A stretch of DNA of 64,000 nucleotides from Acinetobacter sp. ANC 7912 (GCF_039862785.1 NZ_CP156795.1:3038001-3102000), one strand, 5' to 3'. Positions 17,599 through 27,176 are shown, numbered from the stretch's first letter. The notes: a model not told the origin generated them from the letters alone. Made by a program: numbers and translations.

Positions 17599-18228
17599 TT
17601 AGGCCAGTTCTACGATATCTTTCATATAGATACGCTTTACACCCTTGGCCAGCATATCTTGCCAAGCATGCTGCAGCGAACCATTTAAGTCGATGCCTTT
17701 AGTGGCATCCGAAATCACAAAGGTCTTGAAACCGAGTTTACATGCATCCAGTGCGGTCCAGGCCACACAGAAGTCCGTCGCAATGCCGACAATAAACACA
17801 GTATCAATACCGCGCTCGCGCAGATAACCGGCCAGACCGGTCGTGGTTTTCTGGTCCGCTTCCATAAACGCTGAATAACTGTCAATCTGCTGATGGCAGC
17901 CTTTACGGATCACCAGCTGCGCATGCGGCAAATTCAAATCTGGATGCAGCTTGGCATCTTCCGTACCCTGTACGCAGTGACTTGGCCACAGCACCTGAGA
18001 ACCATAATCCAGCTGAATCGTGTCATAAGGTGCCTTGCCTGCATGATTCTCGGCAAAAGAAATATGATTTGCTGGATGCCAGTCCTGGGTCAGCACCACA
18101 TTGTCAAAATACTGTCCTAGTTGATTGATATTGGGAATAATCTGATCCGCATCTTTGACCGCCAGATTGCCACCCGGGGTAAAGCCTTTTTGTACATCCA
18201 CAACAATCAACGCGGCGTTTTGCTGCAT
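17599..18228 (-). CDS. pncA: Nicotinamidase
   Basis: Hydrolyses nicotinamide to nicotinate and ammonia, the first step of NAD salvage. The 209-residue protein has the isochorismatase-like fold: VVDVQKGF with the catalytic Asp, metal-site residues in QDWHPANHISF and a downstream His, the conserved Lys in VIRKGCHQQID, and the nucleophilic Cys in IATDFCVAWTALDA. Its product feeds pncB at 9 kb. It stands alone, with a 74-bp gap to the transporter gene downstream on the same strand, so cotranscription is possible. Confidence 0.95.
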   Translation of the reverse strand: MQQNAALIVVDVQKGFTPGGNLAVKDADQIIPNINQLGQYFDNVVLTQDWHPANHISFAENHAGKAPYDTIQLDYGSQVLWPSHCVQGTEDAKLHPDLNLPHAQLVIRKGCHQQIDSYSAFMEADQKTTTGLAGYLRERGIDTVFIVGIATDFCVAWTALDACKLGFKTFVISDATKGIDLNGSLQHAWQDMLAKGVKRIYMKDIVELA

Positions 18229-18288
18229 AAGTCCTCATTCCATGAAAATTTGATGATGGTCCAGCATAGCGAAAAAACCTGCACTTTT

Positions 18289-18675
18289 TTAGTCGCGACG
18301 ATAAAAATAGAATGACTCATCATTCTGACAAAAGTCATAGTCAGACAACTGCTGACACAGCCGCTCGGCAAACCGTGGGTAGATCCGCGCCTTGCGTGGT
18401 GTAGATGCGTGAAAGTAGAAATAACGTAGCGGATGTTTGGCGAGATAGTGGCGTAAATGCTTTCGGCACTGAATCATCACAGCAAAGGCATTGATGTTCT
18501 GCCCAACATCATCCATACGGGCCTCATCTTCGAAATTTAGCCAGGCCTCTGAACTGAGCCGGACTTTGGGAACTGCTGCAGCAACCTTATGCAGCTGGAT
18601 TTCATATTCGTGCAGGTAAAGATGGAATTCATGCTGGTCAATTTTAAACTGGGCGATTAATTGCTTTGCGCTCAA
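18289..18675 (-). CDS. Unidentified 128-aa protein
   Basis: A soluble, His/Tyr/Phe-rich protein with no signal peptide. Sequence features are an amphipathic N-terminus (KQLIAQFKIDQHEFHLYLHEYEIQLHK), a KHLRHYLAKHPLRYFYFHAS segment and an aromatic basic end (YFYRRD). I recognise no family. Codon use and a clean ATG start suggest a real gene, located 60 bp upstream of pncA on the same strand. Confidence 0.6.
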   Translation of the reverse strand: MSAKQLIAQFKIDQHEFHLYLHEYEIQLHKVAAAVPKVRLSSEAWLNFEDEARMDDVGQNINAFAVMIQCRKHLRHYLAKHPLRYFYFHASTPRKARIYPRFAERLCQQLSDYDFCQNDESFYFYRRD

Positions 18676-18798
18676 CCCTTTCCTCCAGGCTTTATTATTT
18701 TTTACACAGCATTATGCCATTTTTTATTTTTAAAATAATGATTTAATAAATGTTTTGCGACTCAGCTTGTCGCATTGAAAACACATCATTCCAGCAAT

Positions 18799-18828
18799 AA
18801 AAAAGCCTGCATCACGGCAGGCTTTTTT
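18799..18828 (-). terminator. Terminator of the MFS transporter gene
   Basis: aaaaaagcctgc / gcaggcttttttgg hairpin 19 bp beyond the stop codon at 18847; symmetric tracts allow both directions. Confidence 0.85.
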
Positions 18829-18846
18829 GGATATTCATTTCTTATT

Positions 18847-20052
18847 TTAAACTTTGGTACGGCTCACCAGGAACAGCATACATACCGCAGAGATCACGAT
18901 ACATGGAATCGCTGCCGAGATTACCCCTGCTGCACCAAAGCCTGCAGTCAGTAACTGACCCGCGATTGCAGGACCAAGCATTGCACCGATACGGCCAACA
19001 GCAGAAGCAACACCCACACCGGTACCACGCACTTCAGTTGGATACACGATACTACCGAAGGCATACAGTACGCCCTGACAGCCAATCACGAAGGCACCCG
19101 CCAATGCTGCTGCCATGTACATTTGCTCCAGTGAGCTTGCACCATTCAGCGCCAGCAGACCTGCCAGGATACCACCGTACATCAAGATGATGACATAGGC
19201 TTTTTTCAAGCGATCCGTCAGCATACCCAGAATCACAGTACCGATGGTTGCAGTCACCATGAAGTAGAACTGTGCAGTTGAACCATCTTTACGGGTGAAG
19301 CCCAGTTCCATAAACAGGGATGGCAACCAGCTTAGCATGATGTAAACCACCATCAGCGTGAAGAAGTAGCTCACCCAGATACATAGCGTACGTAACAGGT
19401 TGTCCGAGTTAAACAGATCCTTGAATGAACCTTTTGGTGAGGCTGCCAGTTCTGCCGCAGTTTTGTTTTGCGCTTTCAGGTATTCTTTCGACTCTGGCAG
19501 GCAAAGCATCATCAGTGGAATCACGATGAGAGGTAGCAAACCGCCCAGGTAGAATACATTTTTCCAGTTAGCGCCGAATTCAGTTGCCGCAATCAACGAC
19601 AAAATCGCCGCACCAACGGGCATACCACAGTACATCAGGCCCACCGCACGACCACGATTTTTTGGAGCAACGGCTTCAGATGCCAGGGTAATCAGGATTG
19701 GCATCGCACCACCCAGACCCGCACCTGCCAGGAAACGCACTGCCAGCAAGCTGTGAAAGCTGTTCACCCAAACGGTACATAAGGTGAATAGAGCGAAAAC
19801 CCCTGTAGACCAGATCAAGACTTTCTTACGGCCAATTCGATCCGCAAATCGACCGCCGACCAGTGCACCAGGTAATAAACCCAGAATCCCTGCACTGAAA
19901 AACACCCCCAATTGCGAGCTATCGAGACCAAAATGCTCACGAATACCCGCTGCCGCAATCCCTGCAGCCTGAATATCTAAGCCTTCAATCACGGCGATCA
20001 GGAAACAGATCCCGACCGTGATTATCGCGTGCTTGTTGTCTGATTTTTCCAT
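18847..20052 (-). CDS. MFS transporter, aromatic acid:H+ symporter type
   Basis: A 401-residue major facilitator with twelve predicted helices. MFS signature GGRFADRIGRKKVL lies between helices 2 and 3, with PESKEYLKAQN in the central loop and GMLTDRLKK in the second half. IEGLDIQAAGIAAAGI in helix 1 is typical of the AAHS group (relatives of MhpT, PcaK and BenK), so an aromatic or related organic acid is the likely substrate. The start is ATG 20052, with aaggat 7 bases upstream; the longer frame begins with ATT. No catabolic genes lie beside it to narrow the substrate. Confidence 0.85.
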   Translation of the reverse strand: MEKSDNKHAIITVGICFLIAVIEGLDIQAAGIAAAGIREHFGLDSSQLGVFFSAGILGLLPGALVGGRFADRIGRKKVLIWSTGVFALFTLCTVWVNSFHSLLAVRFLAGAGLGGAMPILITLASEAVAPKNRGRAVGLMYCGMPVGAAILSLIAATEFGANWKNVFYLGGLLPLIVIPLMMLCLPESKEYLKAQNKTAAELAASPKGSFKDLFNSDNLLRTLCIWVSYFFTLMVVYIMLSWLPSLFMELGFTRKDGSTAQFYFMVTATIGTVILGMLTDRLKKAYVIILMYGGILAGLLALNGASSLEQMYMAAALAGAFVIGCQGVLYAFGSIVYPTEVRGTGVGVASAVGRIGAMLGPAIAGQLLTAGFGAAGVISAAIPCIVISAVCMLFLVSRTKV

Positions 20053-20070
20053 TGGAATATCCTTGTTCAA

Positions 20071-20451
20071 TCAGCGTTCAAAATTAAAGTCGCCATCATC
20101 GCTAAGACCGAAGTCGGATTTAACTACCAATAAGTTGAACATTTTTGTAGGATTTCTCTGGACAAACCCAAATGTTATTACTTTTCTTCTCAATCACAGA
20201 AAGTCGAAAAAACAATTAGTCCAGTCATGAAAAATTTTGTGTTCATCGCTTTAGCAGTGATAAATCAATCTTAAAAATCCAACATTCAATCAATAAACCT
20301 ATTTTAATTAATATCTAAAAAGAATTAATTGATTATTTTTATCTAACTTTTGGCGATAAATTCACTTTTTATTTCTATATATTTTAGCTCTTATCTCATT
20401 CTTTATTACTCTAAACAACAACTAAGACACTGTATTTAAAATAAATTATTC
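20071..20451. other. Gene-free AT-rich region upstream of the MFS gene
   Basis: 381 bp with many A/T runs. It must hold the promoter of the MFS gene. A small imperfect dyad lies near 20243-20262 (atcgctttagcagtgat). I see no RNA gene or terminator here. Confidence 0.4.
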
Positions 20452-20652
20452 CTATAAACACATTTCTTTATATCTGCTGTACCAAGAGATATGTTCCTCA
20501 ACCAGACCATTGAGAAAATCCTCACCAAAGAAATCATTATAAAATTCATTCTTTTTAGTGATTGCTTGTTCAGCCAGAGCTTTGTATAAAGAATTGCACC
20601 ACTTTGGCGAAAGCATATTGTTCTTATGCAGCCGATCGGTCATAATTTGCAT
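20452..20652 (-). CDS. Unidentified small protein, about 66 aa
   Basis: A short, natural-looking sequence (LSPKWCNSLYKALAEQAITKKNEFYNDFFGEDFLNGL then EEHISWYSRYKEMCL) with balanced composition. Possible starts are ATG 20652 and ATG 20643; neither has a clear ribosome site. It sits just upstream of and divergent to dapA. No family recognised, so it may also be a chance frame. Confidence 0.4.
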   Translation of the reverse strand: MQIMTDRLHKNNMLSPKWCNSLYKALAEQAITKKNEFYNDFFGEDFLNGLVEEHISWYSRYKEMCL

Positions 20653-20766
20653 ACGCAATATTCAATTCAACGCAAGTATATTGAATTTGCTACAAATCAA
20701 AACAAACCCATCCAGCTTTATGTTTTCTCATTCTCTTCGGATGGACAAATAGGATAGTTTTTCAAA

Positions 20767-21666
20767 ATGACTCAGCAAGCACAGACCATTCAGGGTTCCA
20801 TTGTCGCACTCGTCACCCCCATGTTTGAAGATGGCAGCGTAGATTGGAAGGGTCTCGAGAAGCTGGTTGAGTGGCATATTGCAGAAGGTACTAACAGCAT
20901 CGTGGCTGTCGGTACGACTGGTGAAGCATCAACGCTCAGCATGAGCGAACACACCCAGGTGATCAAAGAAATCATCCGTGTTGCAAACAAACGTATTCCG
21001 ATTATTGCCGGTACGGGTGCAAACTCGACTCGTGAAGCGATCGAGCTGACTCAGGAAGCCAAAGACCTGGGCGCAGATGCTGCCCTGCTGGTGACCCCAT
21101 ACTATAACAAGCCAACTCAGGAAGGCTTGTACCAGCACTATAAAGCCATTGCTGAAGCGGTTGATCTGCCACAAATTCTATATAACGTACCAGGCCGTAC
21201 TGGCGTAGATATGGCAAATGAAACCGTGATCCGTCTGGCTGATATTCCACAAATCGTCGGAATCAAAGATGCGACTGGGGATGTAGAACGTGGTGCAGCC
21301 CTGATTGCTGGCCTGCAAGGCAAAGACATGACCGTGTATTCAGGCGATGATGCAACTGCATATCAATTGATGGCACATGGCGCGAAAGGCAACATTTCGG
21401 TGACTGCAAACGTTGTACCGAAAATCATGAGCGAAGTTTGTGCTGCTGCCCTTGCTGGTAATGCAGCATTAGCAGAACAGATGAATGCTCAGGTTGCAAA
21501 TTTACACAATATTTTATTTTGCGAATCCAACCCGATTCCTGTGAAATGGGCGTTACATGACATGGGTCTGATCGGTACTGGTATTCGCTTGCCACTGACT
21601 CCACTTGCAGAACAATATCGCGCACCGCTGCATGAAGCACTTGCTGCTGCGGGCGTTATTCAATAA
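20767..21666 (+). CDS. dapA: 4-hydroxy-tetrahydrodipicolinate synthase
   Basis: Condenses pyruvate with aspartate semialdehyde, the committed step of lysine and diaminopimelate synthesis. 299 residues. The family blocks are GTTGEASTL for pyruvate binding, the catalytic Tyr in ILYNVPGRTG and the Schiff-base Lys in VGIKDATGD. First gene of dapA-bamC-purC; bamC starts 12 bp downstream. This same order is found in E. coli and other gamma-proteobacteria. Confidence 0.97.
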   Translation: MTQQAQTIQGSIVALVTPMFEDGSVDWKGLEKLVEWHIAEGTNSIVAVGTTGEASTLSMSEHTQVIKEIIRVANKRIPIIAGTGANSTREAIELTQEAKDLGADAALLVTPYYNKPTQEGLYQHYKAIAEAVDLPQILYNVPGRTGVDMANETVIRLADIPQIVGIKDATGDVERGAALIAGLQGKDMTVYSGDDATAYQLMAHGAKGNISVTANVVPKIMSEVCAAALAGNAALAEQMNAQVANLHNILFCESNPIPVKWALHDMGLIGTGIRLPLTPLAEQYRAPLHEALAAAGVIQ

Positions 21667-21678
21667 GAGCACAAGATT

Positions 21679-22278
21679 ATGCAATTACGTTTAGGACTTA
21701 TCCTTGCCCTTTCAGCAATCAGTTTAGCGGGTTGTAGTACCTTTAAAAACGGGACTTTGGACTACAAAAACACCACCACGCTAGATCCTTTGCAATATCC
21801 GGAAGGTGCCATGGTTCGTCCTGCAACGCCATTGTATCCTGCTCCGACAGTGGATCCGCTTGCGATTGAGCATGCACCGAAGCTGGAAAACGAGCGTGGT
21901 ACGCGTTTTGCCCTGCCACGCCCAGCAACAGAAGCTGTTCGTTCAAATCAAGCAGATGAAACTGTTACAGAAATTAGCGGAAAACCACAGCTAGTCATGG
22001 ACGGAAATCAAAATCCGTTGCTCAAAATCGATGGAAATCCTGCTACAATATGGCAATACACTCTTGCCACGCTCAGCAGCCTTAACCATTCCATCGTTGG
22101 TCAAAGCAAGGATCGTTACCAGGTAACGATCAAGGTCGATCAGCAGACCTATGTTTTAAGACTCTCTCCTGCAGGTTCGAGTAACACCCTGGCTGTGTTT
22201 AATCCAGATAACAGTTTTGCCGACCGTGAACAGGCAGCAGAACTGTTAAATCAGATTTACCAAAATTGGCCAGCCTAG
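21679..22278 (+). CDS. bamC: BamC-like lipoprotein of the BAM complex
   Basis: A 199-residue lipoprotein: signal peptide with lipobox LAGC (Cys about residue 19), then a long flexible segment and one compact domain near residues 95-199. BamC helps the BAM machine insert outer-membrane beta-barrels. The protein is much shorter than the 344-residue E. coli BamC and seems to lack one of the two helix-grip domains. The assignment rests on the lipobox, the position between dapA and purC, and the extended N-terminus, not on strong sequence similarity I can see. Confidence 0.75.
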   Translation: MQLRLGLILALSAISLAGCSTFKNGTLDYKNTTTLDPLQYPEGAMVRPATPLYPAPTVDPLAIEHAPKLENERGTRFALPRPATEAVRSNQADETVTEISGKPQLVMDGNQNPLLKIDGNPATIWQYTLATLSSLNHSIVGQSKDRYQVTIKVDQQTYVLRLSPAGSSNTLAVFNPDNSFADREQAAELLNQIYQNWPA

Positions 22279-22300
22279 ACATTTTCTAGGCATTTTTTTT
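22273..22300 (+). terminator. Terminator between bamC and purC
   Basis: gcctaga / tctaggc stem followed by a plus eight T. The bamC stop codon lies within the left arm. It should separate dapA-bamC from purC, or make purC expression depend on readthrough. Confidence 0.8.
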
Positions 22301-22316
22301 TGTAGAAGGTTCCCTC

Positions 22317-23036
22317 ATGTTAAAACAAACCTTGCTCTATACTGGTAAAGCGAAATCTGTCTATACCACAGACAGTGAAGACCACCTGATTTTAGTTTTT
22401 CGTGACGATGCGTCCGCATTCAATGGCGAAAAAATCGAACAACTGGATCGTAAAGGTAAGGTGAATAACCGTTTTAACGCCTTCATTATGGAGAAACTGG
22501 CTGCTGCTGGCATCGAGACTCACTTTGAGAAACTGCTGTCACCAACTGAAGTTCTGGTGAAAAAACTCAAAATGATTCCAGTAGAATGTGTGGTTCGTAA
22601 CTATGCTGCAGGTTCTTTATGCCGTCGTCTTGGTGTAGAAGAAGGTAAAGAGTTAACTCCTCCTACATTCGAATTGTTCTTCAAAGATGATGCGCTGGGC
22701 GATCCAATGGTGAACGAATCTCAAGCAATTGCTTTGGGTTGGGCGACCGCTGAACAGCTGGCAAAAATGAAAGAACTGACTTACCAAGTGAACGAAGTGC
22801 TTAAAGCATTATTCGAAGCGGGCAATATGCTTCTAGTTGACTTTAAACTTGAATTTGGTGTGTTCCACGACCGTATCGTACTGGGTGATGAATTCTCTCC
22901 AGATGGTTGCCGTCTATGGGATAAAGACACCAAGAAAAAACTGGATAAAGACCGTTTCCGCCAAGGCCTAGGTGGTGTGGTTGAAGCTTATGAAGAAGTT
23001 GCTGCACGTATCGGCATCGATCTTTCTGACATCTAA
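22317..23036 (+). CDS. purC: Phosphoribosylaminoimidazole-succinocarboxamide synthase
   Basis: SAICAR synthase of purine synthesis: joins aspartate to CAIR with ATP. 239 residues. Typical blocks are [14 protein letters not shown] at the start, [31 protein letters not shown] and the C-terminal [12 protein letters not shown]. The ATG has agaagg upstream. The gene begins only 17 bp after a strong terminator, so it has very little room for a promoter of its own. Confidence 0.96.
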   Translation: MLKQTLLYTGKAKSVYTTDSEDHLILVFRDDASAFNGEKIEQLDRKGKVNNRFNAFIMEKLAAAGIETHFEKLLSPTEVLVKKLKMIPVECVVRNYAAGSLCRRLGVEEGKELTPPTFELFFKDDALGDPMVNESQAIALGWATAEQLAKMKELTYQVNEVLKALFEAGNMLLVDFKLEFGVFHDRIVLGDEFSPDGCRLWDKDTKKKLDKDRFRQGLGGVVEAYEEVAARIGIDLSDI

Positions 23037-23055
23037 TCTATTTCTTAAATAGATT

Positions 23056-23087
23056 CAAAAAGCCGGGCTTAGTGCTCGGTTTTTTAT
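23056..23087 (+). terminator. Terminator of purC
   Basis: agccgggc / gctcggtt stem (one G-T pair) followed by six T, 20 bp after the purC stop. Confidence 0.85.
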
Positions 23088-23137
23088 TGTTTGTTCAATA
23101 ATCGAAAAAATAAATTTTCTTAATGAAAAACACCGTT

Positions 23138-23166
23138 TTTACAACGTTCGGTAAAATATTTAAAAT
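23138..23166 (+). promoter_or_regulatory. Sigma70-type promoter of a small RNA
   Basis: TTTACA (23138-23143), 17-bp spacer, TAAAAT (23161-23166): close to the consensus with ideal spacing. There is no credible protein downstream, but a terminator ends 141 bp later. Confidence 0.7.
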
Positions 23167-23172
23167 AACTTC

Positions 23173-23307
23173 CATACCGGGTAAGCTACTGACACTCAGC
23201 TCTCCACCAGTAGATTGCCAACCAGATTCTTTTCTACCCTCTAGGATGTATCTCCCCCAAGAACATCCTATTTTTGGCCCGGTTCTCCCAGAACTGGGCT
23301 TTTTTTT
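23173..23307 (+). ncRNA. Probable trans-acting small RNA with C/U-rich loops, about 135 nt
   Basis: A complete transcription unit between purC and rarA. A near-consensus promoter lies directly before it and a strong terminator ends it (stem gcccggttct / agaactgggc, loop ccc, then eight T, 23277-23307). Two more stems can be drawn: ctactg 23186-23191 with cagtag 23208-23213, and taggatgt 23242-23249 with acatccta 23263-23270. Both loops are pyrimidine-rich (one contains ctctccac, the other ctccccc), suited to pairing with ribosome binding sites. The 75-codon frame across it is not gene-like. The function is inferred. Confidence 0.6.
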
Positions 23308-23445
23308 GCCAATAATTCAGATGATTAAATGCTTAGCTTGGGTTACTTGAATTCTGTCAAAATAAAATGATCAACCTACTTTAACACCCGACTTCTTGAT
23401 CTTTTCGGTAAAGGAGAATTATTTTTTCCTTCCAATCCTCCATAA

Positions 23446-23477
23446 AAAATACCGGCCCAATTGAACCGGTATTTTTG
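23446..23477 (-). terminator. Terminator of rarA
   Basis: aaaaataccgg / ccggtattttt stem, 14 bp after the rarA stop codon. Confidence 0.85.
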
Positions 23478-23490
23478 ACCATTCATTCTA

Positions 23491-24765
23491 TTATTGCTGC
23501 TGTTGTGCCTGCTGCCAGCGACGCTGCTGTAAGCGTTCTGCTTCGACTTCACGTTTGTTACGCGCGGACTCATACAGCTTGGTGCCTTTCAGCTCCGGTG
23601 GCAGATAGTCTTGCAAAACAAAGTGTTCCGGATAATTGTGCGGATACAGATAATCCACCCCATAACCCTGTTCTTTCATCAGCTTGGTTGGCGCATTGCG
23701 CAAATGCAGCGGCACTGGCAAGTGGGAAGTTTTATCTGCCAGCTCCAGTGCTTTGTTAATCGCCAGATAGGTACTATTACTCTTGGCACTGGTCGCCAGA
23801 TAAACAGCACATTGACCGAGAATAATCCGGCATTCCGGCATACCAATCGCCTGTACCGCACGGAAACATTCTCCAGCTAAGAGCAAGGCATTCGGGTTGG
23901 AATTGCCTATATCTTCTGAAGCAGCAATCAACATACGGCGTGCAATAAAGACCGGATCTTCACCGCCTTTCAGCATACGTGCCATCCAGTACAGCGCTGC
24001 ATCCGGATCACTCCCACGAATGGATTTAATAAATGCTGAAACCAGATCATAGTGTTGCTCACCCGACTTGTCATAACGGGCAATATTCTGCTGCGCGACT
24101 TTCACCACCACGGCATTGGTGATGATATTTTCCATATCCGGTTCAAAGGTGCTGGCGACCAGATCCAGCAGATTGAGTGCCTTACGGGCATCCCCTGCGG
24201 CGAACTGGATCAGTGCATCAAATTCCTCAATCTGGATATAACGTTCTTTCAGGAAATCATCGCGTTGTACGGCCTGAGTGAGCAAGGTCTGAATCGCCTC
24301 ATTACTCAGGGCATTCAGGGTATAAACCTGACAGCGAGACAACAAGGCACTGTTGACTTCAAAGGACGGATTTTCTGTGGTCGCACCGATCAGGGTAATT
24401 TTGCCCTTCTCGACCGCATTCAGCAGCGCATCCTGCTGGGATTTGTTAAAGCGGTGAATTTCATCAATAAAGACGACAGGTGTCAGCAGATCGCCCCCTT
24501 CGGCAATCACTTCACGTAGCTCTTTGACCCCGGTATTCAATGCCGACAGACTAACAAAAGGACGGTCTACCGCCTGCGCCAATAACAAGGCAATCGTAGT
24601 TTTACCTACGCCTGGCGGCCCCCAGAAAATAATCGAAGGCAAATGTCCCTGATCAATCATCTGGCGCAATGGCGCATTTTCACCCAACAGGTGATCCTGT
24701 CCGATAATTTCCCTGAGGTCACGTGGCCTCAAACGTTCAGGAAGAGGAATATGGCTGTCTGACAT
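23491..24765 (-). CDS. rarA: Replication-associated recombination factor RarA (MgsA)
   Basis: A clamp-loader-type AAA+ ATPase that acts at stalled replication forks. 424 residues. Walker A is GPPGVGKT (about residues 49-56), Walker B is FIDEIH (about 99-104), sensor 1 is [11 protein letters not shown] and the arginine finger region is ALLSRCQVY. The C-terminal part ([27 protein letters not shown]...) is the RarA tetramerisation region. It ends with a Gln-rich tail. Single gene with its own terminator. Confidence 0.95.
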   Translation of the reverse strand: MSDSHIPLPERLRPRDLREIIGQDHLLGENAPLRQMIDQGHLPSIIFWGPPGVGKTTIALLLAQAVDRPFVSLSALNTGVKELREVIAEGGDLLTPVVFIDEIHRFNKSQQDALLNAVEKGKITLIGATTENPSFEVNSALLSRCQVYTLNALSNEAIQTLLTQAVQRDDFLKERYIQIEEFDALIQFAAGDARKALNLLDLVASTFEPDMENIITNAVVVKVAQQNIARYDKSGEQHYDLVSAFIKSIRGSDPDAALYWMARMLKGGEDPVFIARRMLIAASEDIGNSNPNALLLAGECFRAVQAIGMPECRIILGQCAVYLATSAKSNSTYLAINKALELADKTSHLPVPLHLRNAPTKLMKEQGYGVDYLYPHNYPEHFVLQDYLPPELKGTKLYESARNKREVEAERLQQRRWQQAQQQQ

Positions 24766-25027
24766 TTTATTATTGGCTCACATTGAATCTGTCTGCATTC
24801 TAGCATCCGTGATCCGGATTCCACAGATGCAGTTGCAGGGTATTCAGTTATCAAAAAATAATATCCTTATGCTTTTTATCATTTCTTTGGAATTAATTCT
24901 TGCAACTTCATACAAATTTGATCATATTCTGTATGACAGCACTCATGCTGAAATATTATTCTTTTATTCTAATAATAGATAACTGATCTGGAGTCGGGTC
25001 AAATTAAAAGTCTGTATCGGTGAATAC

Positions 25028-27163
25028 ATGGAATTTGATAAGCAAAATCTGGACGCTTTCACACGATTTGAATCGCCGGACTCCTTCTATTCGAATACGT
25101 CCTCTTCTACACCTGAAGAGCTGTCTTTGATTCAACAATTTGCTGATGCACTGCCCCATCCGGTCTGGGTACAAACTCAAAATAATGAGGCCTATTTCAA
25201 TCAGGCCATGACCGACTATCTGGGCATCGACCTGAATCAGCATGGCAGTGAAAAATGGCAACAGTTTATCCATCCTGATGATTTAAATAACTTTACCCAG
25301 GAATGGCATGCCGCGCTGAATGTGCGCCAGAATATCGAAATCCAGAGCCGTATCCGTAAACCAGACAACTCCTATCGCATGTGCCTACTCAGCATGAAGT
25401 TTCATCATGCCGTGCAAAGCCCCCTGTATTGGGCGATTAGTCTGACTGATATTCACGATTATTTTGAAATCCAGCAGCAGTTATCGCAGATGATCACTGC
25501 CCAGAAAAATATGCTGGATGCCAGTTTGGACTGTATCAAGATCATTACCCCAGATGGCAAGCTGAGCCACGTCAACCGTTCCGGCCGACAAGCCTTAGGA
25601 TTGTCGGAAAATGAACATGAATTTGGCATGCCTTGGCTGGATCTTTTGCCACCTGAAGTCCGTGCTTCGGGTAAACGCGCGCTGAAACGTGCGTCACAAG
25701 GCCTGAATGCCCGTTTTTCCGGTAAAAGCCAACTAGATGATCAGGAACCTGAGTATTGGGACAACCTGCTGACACCAATGATGGATGAGCATAATGTGCC
25801 GCAGCAGATTCTGTGCGTATCCCGTAATATTAGCCAGCAGCGTCAGGCTGAAACCCGCCTGAAAGCCATCATGGAACGCGATGAGCTGACCGGACTGTAT
25901 AACCGACGCACCTTCTATAAATTCTTTAAACGTACTCTTTACAAAGCCCAGCAACAACAAGGTCAGGTTGGCCTGCTGCTGATCGACCTGGATTATTTCA
26001 AGCACGTGAATGACACCCTCGGTCATATTGCCGGAGACCATCTGCTGCATGTGCTGGGTGAGCGTTTCCAGAAAAATCTGGATCCTGAAGCGATTGTGTC
26101 ACGCCTTGGCGGCGATGAATTTGCCGTACTGGTACCGAATATTCAGGATGAATCAAGACTCATCGACGTGGCCAAGCAGGTCTGCCAGCAGATTGAACAG
26201 CCGATCAAATATGCCGGTAGAAGCATTAATGGTGGCATCAGCGTCGGTGGCGCGATCTACCCTCGGGATGCCAATAACAGTTCCAACCTGCTGAAATGTG
26301 CCGATATCGCACTGAATGACCTGAAAAGCAGTGGTCGCGGTGGCATCCGCATGTTTAGTCAGGAAATGTTTGAGTCCCTGGACAAAATGACCCGCCAGCT
26401 GATTCTGGCACGCAAGATTATCAATTCTGACCAGATTGTGCCGTACTATCAGCCGAAAGTGCGTCTCTCTGACGGCGCCGTGATTGGTTTTGAAGCATTA
26501 CTGCGTTGGCAAGACCAGAAGCACCAGATTCAGCTACCTTCACATATATTCTCAGCTTTCCAGGACTATGAACTGGCGTCACGCATCAGTGAAACTATGC
26601 AGTTGAAAGTGTTTGAGGATATGACGCGCTGGCAGCAGCAAGGTTTGGCAATCCTGCCGATTTCCATTAATGCTGCACCGGTGGAATTCCTGCGTGATGA
26701 TTATGCTGAAAAGCTATTAGAACGCCTGTCGCGCTTTGATATTCCAGCCGATAAAGTTGAACTGGAAATTACCGAGCAGAGCCTGTCTGAACGCGGTGCC
26801 AATTATGTTATCCGCGCCCTGACTCTGCTCAAAGAAGCTGGGATTAATATTTCACTGGATGACTTTGGCACCGGGCATTCGTCCCTGACCCGTCTACAGG
26901 AGTACCCGGTAGACTGCATCAAGATCGACCGTAACTTTGTGATGCGACTGAATACCGACCCATCTGCACTGGCGATTGTCAAAGCCATTACCCAGATCGG
27001 CTCCAGTATTAAACTGGATGTGCTGGTGGAAGGGATTGAAAATAACGAGCAGTTATCGACGCTGATCACCTGTGACTGTCAGATTGGACAAGGCTTCTAT
27101 TTCTATCGACCAATGTCTGGTGAGGCGGCGCAGCAATTACTGCAAAGTGAAAGTGCAGCCTAA
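25028..27163 (+). CDS. PAS-GGDEF-EAL cyclic-di-GMP enzyme
   Basis: 711 residues without a clear membrane helix. Two PAS-type sensor regions come first (about 35-135 and 160-265). The GGDEF domain (about 275-435) has DELTGLYNRRTF, IDLDYFKHVNDTLGH and an intact GGDEF at about 361. No RxxD inhibitory site is visible before it. The EAL domain (about 455-700) keeps EALLRW, the Asn in SINAAPVEF, EITEQSL, DDFGTGHSS, KIDRNF, EGIEN and QGF, so both synthesis and breakdown of c-di-GMP are possible. The ATG is preceded by a modest ribosome site. It is a single gene, with only 13 bp to the convergent next gene. Confidence 0.93.
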   Translation: MEFDKQNLDAFTRFESPDSFYSNTSSSTPEELSLIQQFADALPHPVWVQTQNNEAYFNQAMTDYLGIDLNQHGSEKWQQFIHPDDLNNFTQEWHAALNVRQNIEIQSRIRKPDNSYRMCLLSMKFHHAVQSPLYWAISLTDIHDYFEIQQQLSQMITAQKNMLDASLDCIKIITPDGKLSHVNRSGRQALGLSENEHEFGMPWLDLLPPEVRASGKRALKRASQGLNARFSGKSQLDDQEPEYWDNLLTPMMDEHNVPQQILCVSRNISQQRQAETRLKAIMERDELTGLYNRRTFYKFFKRTLYKAQQQQGQVGLLLIDLDYFKHVNDTLGHIAGDHLLHVLGERFQKNLDPEAIVSRLGGDEFAVLVPNIQDESRLIDVAKQVCQQIEQPIKYAGRSINGGISVGGAIYPRDANNSSNLLKCADIALNDLKSSGRGGIRMFSQEMFESLDKMTRQLILARKIINSDQIVPYYQPKVRLSDGAVIGFEALLRWQDQKHQIQLPSHIFSAFQDYELASRISETMQLKVFEDMTRWQQQGLAILPISINAAPVEFLRDDYAEKLLERLSRFDIPADKVELEITEQSLSERGANYVIRALTLLKEAGINISLDDFGTGHSSLTRLQEYPVDCIKIDRNFVMRLNTDPSALAIVKAITQIGSSIKLDVLVEGIENNEQLSTLITCDCQIGQGFYFYRPMSGEAAQQLLQSESAA

Positions 27164-27176
27164 ATCTGTTTAAGCC

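Noticed and set aside
23123..23350. 75-codon frame across the purC-rarA gap
   Set aside because: The frame runs across a promoter and a strong terminator, has no ribosome site and an unnatural composition; a small RNA explains the stretch better.
24803..24830. Near palindrome gcatccgtg..cacagatgc between rarA and the PAS-GGDEF-EAL gene
   Set aside because: The arms do not share one centre when aligned precisely; only short segments match.
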